DNA of 64,000 bases from [Candidatus Thermochlorobacteriaceae] bacterium GBChlB (GTDB taxonomy: Bacteria; Bacteroidota; Chlorobiia; Chlorobiales; Thermochlorobacteraceae): assembly GCA_000724175.1 (NCBI GenBank), contig JPGV01000020.1, positions 90,530 to 154,529 on the forward strand. The letters run 5' to 3'. Positions 16,512 to 26,030 of this stretch are shown piece by piece (the first letter of the stretch is position 1; every line of letters begins with the position of its first letter). The position numbers were made by a program, and so were the translations under genes. The notes under the pieces are model-generated. The model was given only the letters and a program-made list of their open reading frames with translations. It searched no databases and was not told the DNA's origin.

Positions 16512-18881
16512 ATGTCAGAACAAAATCCGTTTAAACCGCAAGACACTCCCGAAAAAACCGCGCCATCGTCGGAGGGGGCTTACTCGTCAAAACAGCGCGA
16601 AGATTACTTCAACAATCCCGAACAGCGTCGTAAAGTCGCCGCGCGTCGTCAGCTCTTGGAGCGCATTTACATTGGCGTCTTGGGCGCGGTTGGCGTTGGC
16701 GTTTTGGCACTGCTGATTTTCATCGCGATTCTTTCGGGCGACCTTCCGAGCCTCGAACAACTCGAGAATCCAAAGCCGCAATTAGCGACCGAAGTTTATT
16801 CGGCGGATGGCGTTTTGCTGACCAAGTTTTTCAATGAAAACCGCACTGCTGTTCCCATCGACTCGGTCTCGCGGCATGTGGTCAATGCGTTGATTGCAAC
16901 CGAAGACATTGACTTCTACAAGCACTGGGGATTTGACTTGCCGCGCTTTTTGAAAGTCATGCTGTTCGACAATGTCGCTGCGGTGCTTCGCGGCAGAAAT
17001 GCGCGCGGCGCCAGCACCATTACACAGCAATTGGCAAAGAACCTTTATCTGACGCCAGAGCGCAGCGTGAAACGCAAAATCAAAGAAGTCTTGACCGCCA
17101 TACAAATCGAGCGCACCTATACGAAACGGGAAATCCTTGAACTTTATCTCAACACGGTTTTTTTCGGCGCTGGGGCATACGGCGTTGAAGCCGCTGCATG
17201 GACGTATTTTGCAAAGCCCGCCTCGCAGCTCAACATCGCTGAAAGTGCCCTACTTGTCGCTGTTCTGAAAAGCACGAAAAATTACAACCCCGTCGAAAAG
17301 CCCGACGAAGCGTTAGAGCGGCGCAACCTTGTCATCGGCTTAATGAAAAACGCAGGGTTCATCAGTGCCAGCGACGAAGCCAAATACAAAGCAACGAAAC
17401 TCGCGCTCAACTATACGCCCGTTACCGACCTTGGGCTCGCGCCGTATTTCACCGAATATGTACGCCGACAAATGCAGGAAGAAGCAGCGAAAAATAAACT
17501 CGATTTATACCGCGACGGCCTCGTCGTTTATACCACACTCGATACGCGCATACAGCATCACGCAGAAACAGCCATTCGAAAACACTTTCCGCAAGTGCAA
17601 GCTGCACATGATAAGAGTTGGAGTTGGGACTCGCGCGAAGGCGACAGTTTGAGAGTCGTTTTCATCAAAGAAACGGCGCGGTTCAAAAACCTCGTCAAAA
17701 CAGGTCTCTCGGAAAAAGAAGCCGTCAGGCAACTCAAAAACGAAAAAGGCTGGCTCGATACGCTCTTGCGCGAAAAGAGCATCGTCCAACATGCGTTTGT
17801 GGCAATTGAGCCATCAACGGGTTACATCAAGGCATGGATAGGCGGCAAAGATTTCGTCAAGTATAAATTCGACCATGTTTGGCAGGCAAAACGTCAGCCC
17901 GGCTCGACATTCAAGCCGTTTGTCTATACGGCTGCGATTGACGAGGGCATTCCGCCGAACTTCCCAGTGCTTAATCAGCCGATTGCGATTGCCACCGAAC
18001 AGCGGATGTGGATTCCCGAAAACGCCGATAGTAAATCGGGCGGCTATGTTACCTTGCGCGATGCATTGGCCAGTTCGCTCAATCAAGTAACGGTTCGCTT
18101 GTCCCAGAAATTCGCCACGCCCGATAAGGTCGCCCGATATGCCAAACGCATGGGCATTGAAACACCGCTTGAAGTCAACTTGGCAATGGCGCTGGGCGCG
18201 TCGGTCGTTACGCCGCTTGAGATGACATCTGCCTACGGCACCTTCGCCAACAACGGCGTCCATGTCGAGCCGATTGGCATCTTGCGCGTTGAAGATAAAT
18301 TTGGCAACGTGGTCGCCAGCTACAAGCCCGAAAAACGCGAAGCGCTTAGCGCCTCATCGAACTATGTGATGGTTACAATGCTCAAAAGCGTGGTCGATAG
18401 AGGCACAGCCGCATCGATTCGTAGCAAGTATAATTTTAGGGGTGAAGCAGGCGGCAAAACCGGCACGACGCAAAATCAAGGCGACGGCTGGTTTATGGGC
18501 TTCACGCCGCAACTCGTCGCAGGCGTCTGGACGGGCTTCGACGATAACCGGATGCACTTTAAGTCAATGAGTATCGGACAAGGCTCCAGTTCGGCGCTGC
18601 CTGTGTGGGCGATGTTCATGAAAGCGTGTTACGACGACAAATCGCTCGGCTTGCAGAACCGTTATTTCACCAAACCCAGCAGTGTGATTACTAAGATGGT
18701 TTCGCGCGACCCAAATAACCCGACCGATACGTCGCCCAACAAAGCTTATCCCGAGTATTTCACCGAAGCAAGTTTGCGACGCTATACATCGCTGATGCCC
18801 GGCTCCGATTCTATTCGCATCGGCAACTCCGCCTTGATACCTGTCGTCAATCAAAAAAAGCGTGGCGAAGGTCAATACTAA
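16512..18881 (+). CDS. mrcA: Penicillin-binding protein 1A (bifunctional transglycosylase/transpeptidase)
   Basis: Class A PBP that polymerises and cross-links peptidoglycan. There is a short cytoplasmic N-terminus, one membrane segment at about 56-78, then a GT51 domain with EDIDFYKHWGFD (catalytic Glu) and RGASTITQQLAKNLYL. The transpeptidase domain has SxxK in PGSTFKPFVYTAA, SLN in ASSLNQVTVRL, and KTGTTQNQGDGWF. The 789 aa are typical. The frame extends two codons upstream to a TTG, but the ATG at 16512 is the natural start. A long inverted repeat, not a clear terminator, follows the gene. Confidence 0.94.
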   Translation: MSEQNPFKPQDTPEKTAPSSEGAYSSKQREDYFNNPEQRRKVAARRQLLERIYIGVLGAVGVGVLALLIFIAILSGDLPSLEQLENPKPQLATEVYSADGVLLTKFFNENRTAVPIDSVSRHVVNALIATEDIDFYKHWGFDLPRFLKVMLFDNVAAVLRGRNARGASTITQQLAKNLYLTPERSVKRKIKEVLTAIQIERTYTKREILELYLNTVFFGAGAYGVEAAAWTYFAKPASQLNIAESALLVAVLKSTKNYNPVEKPDEALERRNLVIGLMKNAGFISASDEAKYKATKLALNYTPVTDLGLAPYFTEYVRRQMQEEAAKNKLDLYRDGLVVYTTLDTRIQHHAETAIRKHFPQVQAAHDKSWSWDSREGDSLRVVFIKETARFKNLVKTGLSEKEAVRQLKNEKGWLDTLLREKSIVQHAFVAIEPSTGYIKAWIGGKDFVKYKFDHVWQAKRQPGSTFKPFVYTAAIDEGIPPNFPVLNQPIAIATEQRMWIPENADSKSGGYVTLRDALASSLNQVTVRLSQKFATPDKVARYAKRMGIETPLEVNLAMALGASVVTPLEMTSAYGTFANNGVHVEPIGILRVEDKFGNVVASYKPEKREALSASSNYVMVTMLKSVVDRGTAASIRSKYNFRGEAGGKTGTTQNQGDGWFMGFTPQLVAGVWTGFDDNRMHFKSMSIGQGSSSALPVWAMFMKACYDDKSLGLQNRYFTKPSSVITKMVSRDPNNPTDTSPNKAYPEYFTEASLRRYTSLMPGSDSIRIGNSALIPVVNQKKRGEGQY

Positions 18882-18890
18882 TCAATGCTG

Positions 18891-18961
18891 AATTGTGAAG
18901 TATGAATTCTGAATGAGGAGTTCAATCCACAGGCATTTGTTCTCATTCACACTTCACAATT
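18891..18961. repeat. Long imperfect inverted repeat between PBP1A and guaA
   Basis: Left arm 18891-18917 (AATTGTGAAGT then a second block GAATGAG) pairs with right arm 18942-18961 (CTCATTC then ACTTCACAATT). The outer 11 bp and inner 7 bp are exact complements in nested order, giving a hairpin with a loop of about 24 nt. There is no T tract, so it may be a short palindromic repeat rather than a terminator. Confidence 0.6.
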
Positions 18962-18980
18962 CATACTTTATCATTCTACT

Positions 18981-20513
18981 ATGAGTTCAGTCATCATTCT
19001 CGATTTTGGGTCGCAGTATACGCAGCTGATTGCGCGGCGCGTCCGCGAACTTGGCGTTTATTCCGAAATTCTGCCGTATCACACGCCGTTCGAGAAACTG
19101 CAACTCCTCAATCCGCAGGCGCTCATTTTTTCGGGCGGCCCGGCAAGCGTGTATGACAAATTTGCGCCGATGCCCGATAAGCGGCTCTTCTCGCTCCGCA
19201 AACCCATTCTGGGAATTTGCTACGGGCTTCAGGCGATTGCCAAACACTTCGGCGGAAAAGTCCAGAACGCCAAACGCCGAGAATTTGGTCGCGCCAAAAT
19301 CACTATCGCCCGAAACGGCTCGTCAAATCAACTCTTCGCGGGCGTCGATGATTCCGAAGTGTGGATGTCGCACGGCGATAAAGTTACTCAATTGCCAAGC
19401 GGGTTTCGGGTTACCGCACGGAGCGAGAACTCCGAACTCTGCGCCGTCGAAATGATTTCCGAGACCGACCGCATTTTCGGACTGCAATTTCACCCCGAAG
19501 TGCATCATACCGAGCAGGGCAAAAAAATTCTCTCGAACTTTCTTTTTGAAATTGCCGGGCTTAAAGCCGACTGGTCGCCCAAAAACTTCATCGAGTCCGA
19601 AATTGACAAAGTGCGCCAGATGGTCGGAAAGCAAAAAGTTATTTGCGCAATTTCGGGCGGCGTCGATTCCACTGTTGCTGCTACGCTCGTCAGCCAAGCC
19701 ATTGGGAAAAATCTGCGCTGTGTGTTCGTCGATAACGGCTTGCTTCGAAAAAATGAAGCAAAAGAAGTTCGCACGGCGCTCGGCACCTTGAATTTAAATC
19801 TCAACGTCGTTGACGCCTCGTCGCTCTTTCTTTCCAGACTTCATCGCGTCGTCGACCCCGAAAAGAAACGGCGCATTATCGGGCGCACCTTCATCGAGGT
19901 CTTTGAATCAGAATTGAAGCACGAGACTTTTTTAGTTCAAGGCACGCTCTATCCCGACGTGATTGAAAGCGTGAGCGTAAACGGTCCGTCCCAAACCATC
20001 AAGACGCACCACAATGTCGGCGGGCTGCCCAAGCGCATGAAGCTCAAACTCATCGAGCCGCTCCGAGAACTTTTCAAAGATGAAGTGCGACAAGTCGGTA
20101 AGTTGCTCCATGTTCCCGACGCCATTCTGAAGCGGCACCCGTTTCCCGGACCCGGACTTGCCGTGCGCGTGCTTGGCGCAGTTACCAAAGAGCGATGCGA
20201 CGTGCTTCGAGAAGCCGACGCGATTTTTATTTCCGAGTTGAAGACGCATGGGCTCTACGACAAGACATGGCAAGCCTTTGCGGTTCTCTTGCCGATTCAA
20301 TCGGTCGGCGTCATGGGCGACAATCGCACTTACGAGAATGTCATCGCGCTGCGTGCCGTCAATTCCGTCGACGGCATGACGGCAGACTGGACGCCCTTGC
20401 CAAACGACTTTTTAGCGCTTGTCTCTAACCGCATCATCAACGAAGTGCGCGGTGTCAATCGCGTGGTTTATGATGTCTCTTCCAAGCCGCCAGCGACGAT
20501 TGAGTGGGAGTAG
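18981..20513 (+). CDS. guaA: GMP synthase (glutamine-hydrolysing)
   Basis: Converts XMP, ATP and glutamine to GMP. The class I glutamine amidotransferase domain is residues 1-190 with nucleophile Cys80 in [15 protein letters not shown] and the His/Glu pair in [10 protein letters not shown]. The ATP-pyrophosphatase domain has the PP-loop [13 protein letters not shown]. The C-terminal dimerisation domain has [15 protein letters not shown] and ends [15 protein letters not shown], the canonical terminus. The 510 aa are full length. It is followed by a bidirectional terminator. Confidence 0.97.
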   Translation: MSSVIILDFGSQYTQLIARRVRELGVYSEILPYHTPFEKLQLLNPQALIFSGGPASVYDKFAPMPDKRLFSLRKPILGICYGLQAIAKHFGGKVQNAKRREFGRAKITIARNGSSNQLFAGVDDSEVWMSHGDKVTQLPSGFRVTARSENSELCAVEMISETDRIFGLQFHPEVHHTEQGKKILSNFLFEIAGLKADWSPKNFIESEIDKVRQMVGKQKVICAISGGVDSTVAATLVSQAIGKNLRCVFVDNGLLRKNEAKEVRTALGTLNLNLNVVDASSLFLSRLHRVVDPEKKRRIIGRTFIEVFESELKHETFLVQGTLYPDVIESVSVNGPSQTIKTHHNVGGLPKRMKLKLIEPLRELFKDEVRQVGKLLHVPDAILKRHPFPGPGLAVRVLGAVTKERCDVLREADAIFISELKTHGLYDKTWQAFAVLLPIQSVGVMGDNRTYENVIALRAVNSVDGMTADWTPLPNDFLALVSNRIINEVRGVNRVVYDVSSKPPATIEWE

Positions 20514-20532
20514 ACGCCGCCCTTCTCGAAAC

Positions 20533-20563
20533 AAAAAAGTCCCGTTTGTTGCGGGACTTTTTT
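20533..20563. terminator. Bidirectional rho-independent terminator between guaA and the desaturase gene
   Basis: Stem AAAAGTCCCG / CGGGACTTTT around a TTTGTTG loop, with an A tract before and a T tract after it. It can stop guaA on the plus strand and the convergent desaturase gene on the minus strand. Confidence 0.85.
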
Positions 20564-20578
20564 ATGGTGAAATTTCTA

Positions 20579-21718
20579 TCAGGCAAGTTTTCCGAGACCT
20601 TGTGCCATGGCTTTCCACATCGCAACGGTTTGATAAAACTCGCGCTGTGCTTCGTGGAACTTCACGCGCATTTCCTCGACTTGGTGCGCGATGGCTTCGT
20701 CCTTTTTGGATTGCAATTCGTGATATTGTTCGCGGATGTCGGCCAGTCGTTCCGATGCAGCTTGGAAGCGCGCTTTTGCGGCAGCGATGGTCTCGTGCGC
20801 GAATGTAACGACGGCAGGCGATTTCTTGGCTAATTTTCGCGTCAGGCGAACTTCCTGCATCTGAATTTTGCGTTCAATGATGCGCTCTGGCGCAACGACG
20901 TGTAAGCCATTTGCCATGCCGATTTTCGAGAGCCCGTAAATCAGCCACTTGGTCGGGTCGTAATCGAACCAACGAATGCCGTTGCGGTAATCGCCCGGAA
21001 ATTCGTGGTGGAAATTGTGATAGCCTTCGCCATAGGTGAAGAGCGCGGTAAACCAATTGTCGCGCGATGTGTGCTTATCGGAATAGGGCTGCGCGCCGAC
21101 ATAATGGCACAGCGAGTTGATAAACCATGTGAAGTGATGGTTCAGCACTAAGCGCAGCGCGCCAGCAATAAACAAGCCGCCGAGGGCGTCGCCCCAAAGC
21201 GCCGCGACCGCCATTGGAAATCCGAAGCACATCACCGACGCAATCAGGATGTAGTTTTCGTGTTGCCACTTCAGCAACGGATTCGCCCACAAATCTTTTA
21301 CGCCTTTGCCTTCTTCCGCCTTCCAATTTTTCAGAAAGAGCCAGCCGACGTGCGCATACCAGAAGCCTTTGTGAATCGCGTAAGGGTCTTCTTCTTTGTC
21401 TTGAAAGCGATGATGAACGCGGTGGTCGGCGCACCAATCGATAATTGTGCCTTCAAAACTCGCGCTGCCGAAGAGCATAAAAAACCACTCAACGGGTTTT
21501 GAAGCGGTGTAACTGCGATGTGAAAAAAGTCGATGATAGCCCGCGGTGATGGACATTCCCGTCGCGTAGAGCATTGCGACTGCGAAAATAACAGTTGCCC
21601 AGTTAAAGCTCCCGCTTGCAATCCACCATGCTGTTCCCGCAATGGCGACGACAGGCGTGATGGTGATAAAAAGTGTGTTCGTCCAATTGATTCGTTGGAG
21701 TATGTGTTTCTCACTCAT
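20579..21718 (-). CDS. Fatty acid (acyl-CoA/lipid delta-9) desaturase
   Basis: Integral-membrane di-iron desaturase that inserts a cis double bond in acyl chains. The three histidine boxes are HRLFSH (residues about 63-68), HRVHH in DHRVHHRFQDKEEDPYA, and HNFHH in EGYHNFHHEFPGDYRNG, as in stearoyl-CoA desaturases. Four hydrophobic segments surround them. The last 90 residues or so (from about 285) form a charged, Ala/Glu/Lys-rich coiled-coil-like tail absent from standard bacterial desaturases. It is monocistronic, with the guaA terminator on its 3' side. Confidence 0.9.
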   Translation of the reverse strand: MSEKHILQRINWTNTLFITITPVVAIAGTAWWIASGSFNWATVIFAVAMLYATGMSITAGYHRLFSHRSYTASKPVEWFFMLFGSASFEGTIIDWCADHRVHHRFQDKEEDPYAIHKGFWYAHVGWLFLKNWKAEEGKGVKDLWANPLLKWQHENYILIASVMCFGFPMAVAALWGDALGGLFIAGALRLVLNHHFTWFINSLCHYVGAQPYSDKHTSRDNWFTALFTYGEGYHNFHHEFPGDYRNGIRWFDYDPTKWLIYGLSKIGMANGLHVVAPERIIERKIQMQEVRLTRKLAKKSPAVVTFAHETIAAAKARFQAASERLADIREQYHELQSKKDEAIAHQVEEMRVKFHEAQREFYQTVAMWKAMAQGLGKLA

Positions 21719-21799
21719 GAGTTAAAATAACGAGATGTTAGAATGATGCCTAAAAGCAAGTTACGAAAAATCAGCGCGTTTGCACGCATGTTGAAAAAT

Positions 21800-22255
21800 T
21801 TATTTTTGCGCCATGCCTGTATGTCCAAACCCGCCCGCGCCGCGTTCCGTTTCACTCAGATGGGTTGCCTCCACAAATTGCGCTTTTTCGACTTTGGCGA
21901 TAACCATTTGCGCAATGCGGTCGCCGTGTTTGACCGTAAAGGCATCTTCGCCGTGATTGATGAGAATGACCTTCACTTCGCCCCGATAATCGGCGTCGAT
22001 GGTCGCCGGTGTGTTCGGCAAAGAGATGAGATGCTTCAAGGCAAGACCGCTTCGCGGGCGCAACTGTGCTTCGTAGCCGTCGGGCAGTTCAATTGCCAGT
22101 CCCGTTGGCACTAAGGCGGAGCGACGCGGCGGAATAACAATCTCTTGCTCCAAACAGGCAGCCACGTCCATTCCGGCGGCTTGGGGCGTGGCATAAGCGG
22201 GCGCAATTGCTTTCGGGTGCAGTTTCAAAAAACGTATGGTTAGCATTGTAGGCAT
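21800..22255 (-). CDS. dut: Deoxyuridine 5'-triphosphate nucleotidohydrolase (dUTPase)
   Basis: Trimeric dUTPase that hydrolyses dUTP to dUMP and PPi. The five family motifs are visible: AAGMDVAA (I), [10 protein letters not shown] (II), [12 protein letters not shown] (III), GDRIAQMVI (IV), and the flexible C-terminal [10 protein letters not shown] (V). Length is 151 aa with ATG at 22255; an internal ATG three codons later (MLTIRF) is equally possible. Confidence 0.95.
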   Translation of the reverse strand: MPTMLTIRFLKLHPKAIAPAYATPQAAGMDVAACLEQEIVIPPRRSALVPTGLAIELPDGYEAQLRPRSGLALKHLISLPNTPATIDADYRGEVKVILINHGEDAFTVKHGDRIAQMVIAKVEKAQFVEATHLSETERGAGGFGHTGMAQK

Positions 22256-22379
22256 TTATTGACGTTAGTTTAAGCCGCCTTTCAAACAGCGGTTTTAGCG
22301 ATGTTAAAGGTCGCAAACGCAGGGCAGCATATCAGGATTCTTAACAAAAGTTTAATACGGCATTTCTGAACTCTGAACC

Positions 22380-22387
22380 TATATTTG
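22380..22387 (+). promoter_or_regulatory. -7 promoter element of the TonB receptor gene
   Basis: TATATTTG fits TAnnTTTG exactly. It would start transcription about 140 bp before the receptor ATG, leaving a long 5' leader; no clear -33 TTTG is seen at the ideal distance. No riboswitch was recognised in the leader. Confidence 0.5.
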
Positions 22388-22531
22388 CCGCGCGTCAAAG
22401 GAATATCTGTTCCCCACAGCAGTCGGGTATTTACTTTGCTCAAAGCAGTGAGAATGGCAAGACCTAACGACTTTACAGTTTTCTCAGGTAAACATTTTCT
22501 CGGTAAACCAATAACCAAATAACCAACAACA

Positions 22532-25500
22532 ATGAAGCCAAGATACAGATTTTCCCTTGTAGCGGCTCTCCTTGCGCTGTTTGCCTTTTCGGGCAACGCT
22601 TTGGCGCAAGGTGTTACGACGTCGTCTATGATAGGACTTATTACGGATACCAAGAACGAGCCACTTATCGGCGCGTCGGTTGTGGCCACGCACATGCCTT
22701 CGGGCTCGAAATACGGTGCGATTACGCAACTCGATGGCCGTTTTACGATTCCGGGTATGCGCGTCGGCGGACCATACCGTGTGGTCGTCAGCTACGTCGG
22801 ATACCAATCACAAACCTTTGAAAATATCTTCCTCTCGCTCGGCAGCGCTGGCAATGTAAACGCCAAACTTTCCGATGCAGCAACCACGACCGCCGAAGTA
22901 ACAGTTACCGCCTCTCGCAGCGCGGCCATCAGCCCCGACCGCACTGGCGCCTCGACCAACATCAGCAAAGAGGCTATCAATACGCTGCCGACGATTAACC
23001 GTAACTTTACGGATTTTACGCGCCTCACGCCACAGGCAAACGGCACGTCGTTTGGCGGACAAGACAACCGCTTGAACAACATCACGGTTGACGGCTCGTA
23101 TTTCAACAATAGCTTCGGCTTGTCAGGCTTGCCGGGCGGCAGAACGGGTGTCTCGCCGCTAAGCTTGGAGTCGGTTGAAGAGGTTAGTGTCAATCTTTCG
23201 CCCTTCGATGTGCGCCAAGCAGGCTTCGTCGGTGCCGGTATTAACCTTGTTACGCGAAGCGGCACGAATGATTTTTCCGGCTCGGCATTTGCGAACATTC
23301 GTAACCAGAATTTCTTGGGCAGACGGGCTAACTCCGACACCAACAACGTTACCGTTGCCAACTTTAACAACTTTCAAGGCGGTTTTCGCTTCGGCGGGCC
23401 GATTATCCAAGATAAACTCTTCTTCTTTGCCGCCGCCGAAACCGAACAGAACACACAGCCGTTTGGGTTTCGCGCTCGAAATCCCGGAGAGCCTTCTGGG
23501 GGCAGCGTCTCGCGTGCCGTTGCCGATACAATGCGCGCCTTGAGCGACTTCTTGCGCACCAATTTTGGCTACGAAACCGGTCCGTTCCAAGATTACACCC
23601 AGCAACGTCCGAGCAGCCTCAATTGGCTTGTGAAGCTCAACTGGAACATTGATGATTACAACAAATTCAGCATTCGCTACAACGGTCTGGATTCGCGTCA
23701 AGATGTCGGCATCAGCCAGAGCAATTCACTTGGCTTCGGCAACCGCCAAGGCGTTAATGCGTTGAGCTTCGAAAACTCGAACTACATTCAATTTGAGCGC
23801 ATCCAGTCGGTTATCGCAGAATTGAACTCCACGTTTGGTGGAAAGTTTTCTAACAACTTGATTATCGGCTATACCTACCAGAACGAAGACAGAGGCTCGC
23901 GTGGCACGCTATTTCCACTGGTTGAAATTCAAGACGGCGCCAATACAACGCTCTACTCCTTCGGCTTCGAACCTTTTACGCCGTCGAACCAACTGAGCTA
24001 CGGCACGTTCCAATTGCAAGATAACTTCAGCTACTTTGCAGGTGCGCATACCATCACGGGCGGCTTGAACTTAAACTACTACAACTACCGCAACGTGTTC
24101 TTCCCCGGCTCGCAAAGTGTCTATGTGTATAATACACTTACCGACTTTTACACCGACGCCAACGACCGCTTGCGCAATCCGAACCGCACCACATCGCCCG
24201 TTACGCTCCGCCGATTCCAATATCGCTTCTCTGCGCTTGAAGGCGGCGCCGAACCTGTTCAGCCCACGCGCGTGTGGTATCCGGGCATTTACCTTCAAGA
24301 CGAATGGCAAGCCTTGCCAAACCTGCGCGTTACAGGGGGCATCCGAGTCGACCTGCCGATTTTTGAAAACACAGGCTTCGCTAACCCGCGTGTTCCATCG
24401 CTTACCTTCCGCGACGGCGATGGCAATCCAATCCAATCGCAGACCGACAAACTTCCGAATACCGCGCCGCTCTTTTCGCCCCGCGTTGGGTTCAACTGGG
24501 ATGTATTTGAAGACAAGTCGTTCCAGTTGCGCGGTGGAACGGGTATTTTCACAGGTCCGCCGATTTTCGTTTGGATTTCCAACCAAATTGGTAACAACGG
24601 CGTTCTGACGGGCTTCGAGCAGCTTGATAACACTCGCAATCGTCCGTTCAGCCCAAACCCGAACCAATACCTCCCGCCGAATGCGTCGCAACAGTTGCCT
24701 GCGTCGTTTGAATTGGCAACGACCGACCCGAACTTCCGATTCCCGCAAGTTTGGCGTTCAAACTTGGGCGGCGATTATCAGTTGCCGCTTGGCATCGTCG
24801 CAACGCTTGACTTCATTTACACGCGAACCATCAACGGCATTAGCTATATCAATGCCAATCTAAGACCAGCAACGCGCAGATTTGCTGGACCGGACAACCG
24901 CCTGCGATACGATGGCACGGTGCGCGATACGAACCGTCTTAACACGTTCATCACCAGCAACATTGTGCTTCAAAACTCGAACCAAGACGATGCGTTCCAG
25001 TTCACTGCCCAACTTCAACGGGCGTTTGGTGAAAGCAGCTTCGGCACTTGGTTTGCTCAATTGGCTTACACCTATAGCGTCTCGCGCAATACCAACAACC
25101 CGGGCAGCATTGCGCTTGGCTCTTGGACAAACAACGCCGTTTCCAACAACCCTAACCGTCCAGAATTAGGCTTCTCGAGTGCTGATATTCCTCACAGAAT
25201 TATCGCCAGTTTATCGTATCGCAAGGAGTATGGCGATATTGCCGCCACTCAGATCTCGCTGTTCTGGTCAGCGAACCCACAAGGTCGGTTCAGTTATACC
25301 TACAACGGCGATATGAACCAAGATGGTGTCTTTGGAAACGACCTTATTTTCATTCCAAATCGCGCCACAGACTTGCGCTTCGTGCCGCTCACAGTCAGCG
25401 GACGCACCTTCACGCCTGCCGAGCAAGCAGCTGCGTTCGATGCTTATATTGAGCAAGATGATTATCTCAAAACCCGCCGCGGTCAATACGCCGAGCGCAA

Positions 25501-25852
25501 CGGCGCACTCTTCCCGTGGGTATTCAGAGCCGACCTCAGCATTGCTCAGGAGTTCTTCATTGACATTGGCGGCAAGCGCAACACACTTCAATTCCGCGCC
25601 GACTTTTTCAACGTTGGCAATTTGTTGAACAGCGCTTGGGGCGTCGGCTGGCAGCGCGTTGAACCTGCTCCGATTAACGTGGCTACTGCGGCGCAAGGCG
25701 GTCCGGTTGCTGCCGATGGCACGCCACAATTTACGATGCGTTTCCGTAACACGCCGTCTGGCCCGATTCTTCTGGACCAAACCTTCCAGCGTTCGGCAGG
25801 ATTAGGCGACATTTGGTCGGCTCAGTTCGGCATTCGCTACATCTTTAACTGA
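22532..25852 (+). CDS. TonB-dependent outer-membrane receptor with carboxypeptidase-regulatory-like domain
   Basis: Large outer-membrane protein (1106 aa) with a signal peptide (residues 1-26, ending GNALAQ). A carboxypeptidase-regulatory-like beta-sandwich follows (about 30-115: GLITDTKNEPLIGASVV, then TQLDGRFTIPGMRVGGPY and SYVGYQSQ), then a plug domain (about 130-240, LNNITVDGSYFNNSFGL) and a 22-strand-type barrel ending in an aromatic FGIRYIFN. This is the OmpA/Oar-like or SusC-like architecture of Bacteroidota/Chlorobiota; the substrate is unknown and there is no SusD partner nearby. It is monocistronic, between its own promoter and a terminator. Confidence 0.9.
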   Translation: MKPRYRFSLVAALLALFAFSGNALAQGVTTSSMIGLITDTKNEPLIGASVVATHMPSGSKYGAITQLDGRFTIPGMRVGGPYRVVVSYVGYQSQTFENIFLSLGSAGNVNAKLSDAATTTAEVTVTASRSAAISPDRTGASTNISKEAINTLPTINRNFTDFTRLTPQANGTSFGGQDNRLNNITVDGSYFNNSFGLSGLPGGRTGVSPLSLESVEEVSVNLSPFDVRQAGFVGAGINLVTRSGTNDFSGSAFANIRNQNFLGRRANSDTNNVTVANFNNFQGGFRFGGPIIQDKLFFFAAAETEQNTQPFGFRARNPGEPSGGSVSRAVADTMRALSDFLRTNFGYETGPFQDYTQQRPSSLNWLVKLNWNIDDYNKFSIRYNGLDSRQDVGISQSNSLGFGNRQGVNALSFENSNYIQFERIQSVIAELNSTFGGKFSNNLIIGYTYQNEDRGSRGTLFPLVEIQDGANTTLYSFGFEPFTPSNQLSYGTFQLQDNFSYFAGAHTITGGLNLNYYNYRNVFFPGSQSVYVYNTLTDFYTDANDRLRNPNRTTSPVTLRRFQYRFSALEGGAEPVQPTRVWYPGIYLQDEWQALPNLRVTGGIRVDLPIFENTGFANPRVPSLTFRDGDGNPIQSQTDKLPNTAPLFSPRVGFNWDVFEDKSFQLRGGTGIFTGPPIFVWISNQIGNNGVLTGFEQLDNTRNRPFSPNPNQYLPPNASQQLPASFELATTDPNFRFPQVWRSNLGGDYQLPLGIVATLDFIYTRTINGISYINANLRPATRRFAGPDNRLRYDGTVRDTNRLNTFITSNIVLQNSNQDDAFQFTAQLQRAFGESSFGTWFAQLAYTYSVSRNTNNPGSIALGSWTNNAVSNNPNRPELGFSSADIPHRIIASLSYRKEYGDIAATQISLFWSANPQGRFSYTYNGDMNQDGVFGNDLIFIPNRATDLRFVPLTVSGRTFTPAEQAAAFDAYIEQDDYLKTRRGQYAERNGALFPWVFRADLSIAQEFFIDIGGKRNTLQFRADFFNVGNLLNSAWGVGWQRVEPAPINVATAAQGGPVAADGTPQFTMRFRNTPSGPILLDQTFQRSAGLGDIWSAQFGIRYIFN

Positions 25853-25875
25853 GGACATTTTCAAAACCATAAGAA

Positions 25876-25915
25876 GGCGCCTCGAGTCTCTCGGGGCGCT
25901 TTTCTTTATTTCGCA
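25876..25915 (+). terminator. Rho-independent terminator after the TonB receptor gene
   Basis: A 10-bp stem GCGCCTCGAG / CTCGGGGCGC (one G-T pair) with a three-base loop, followed by TTTTCTTTATTT, 25 bp past the stop. Confidence 0.85.
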
Positions 25916-26030
25916 CGACACCTGTTTTTTATCCCGCCTCTATGAAAACATACATCTTGCCTAAACTAAATTGACCTTGTTTAAGTTATTTGAAGTAATT
26001 TCTTGCTTATCAACTCTTTACTACCGTGTC

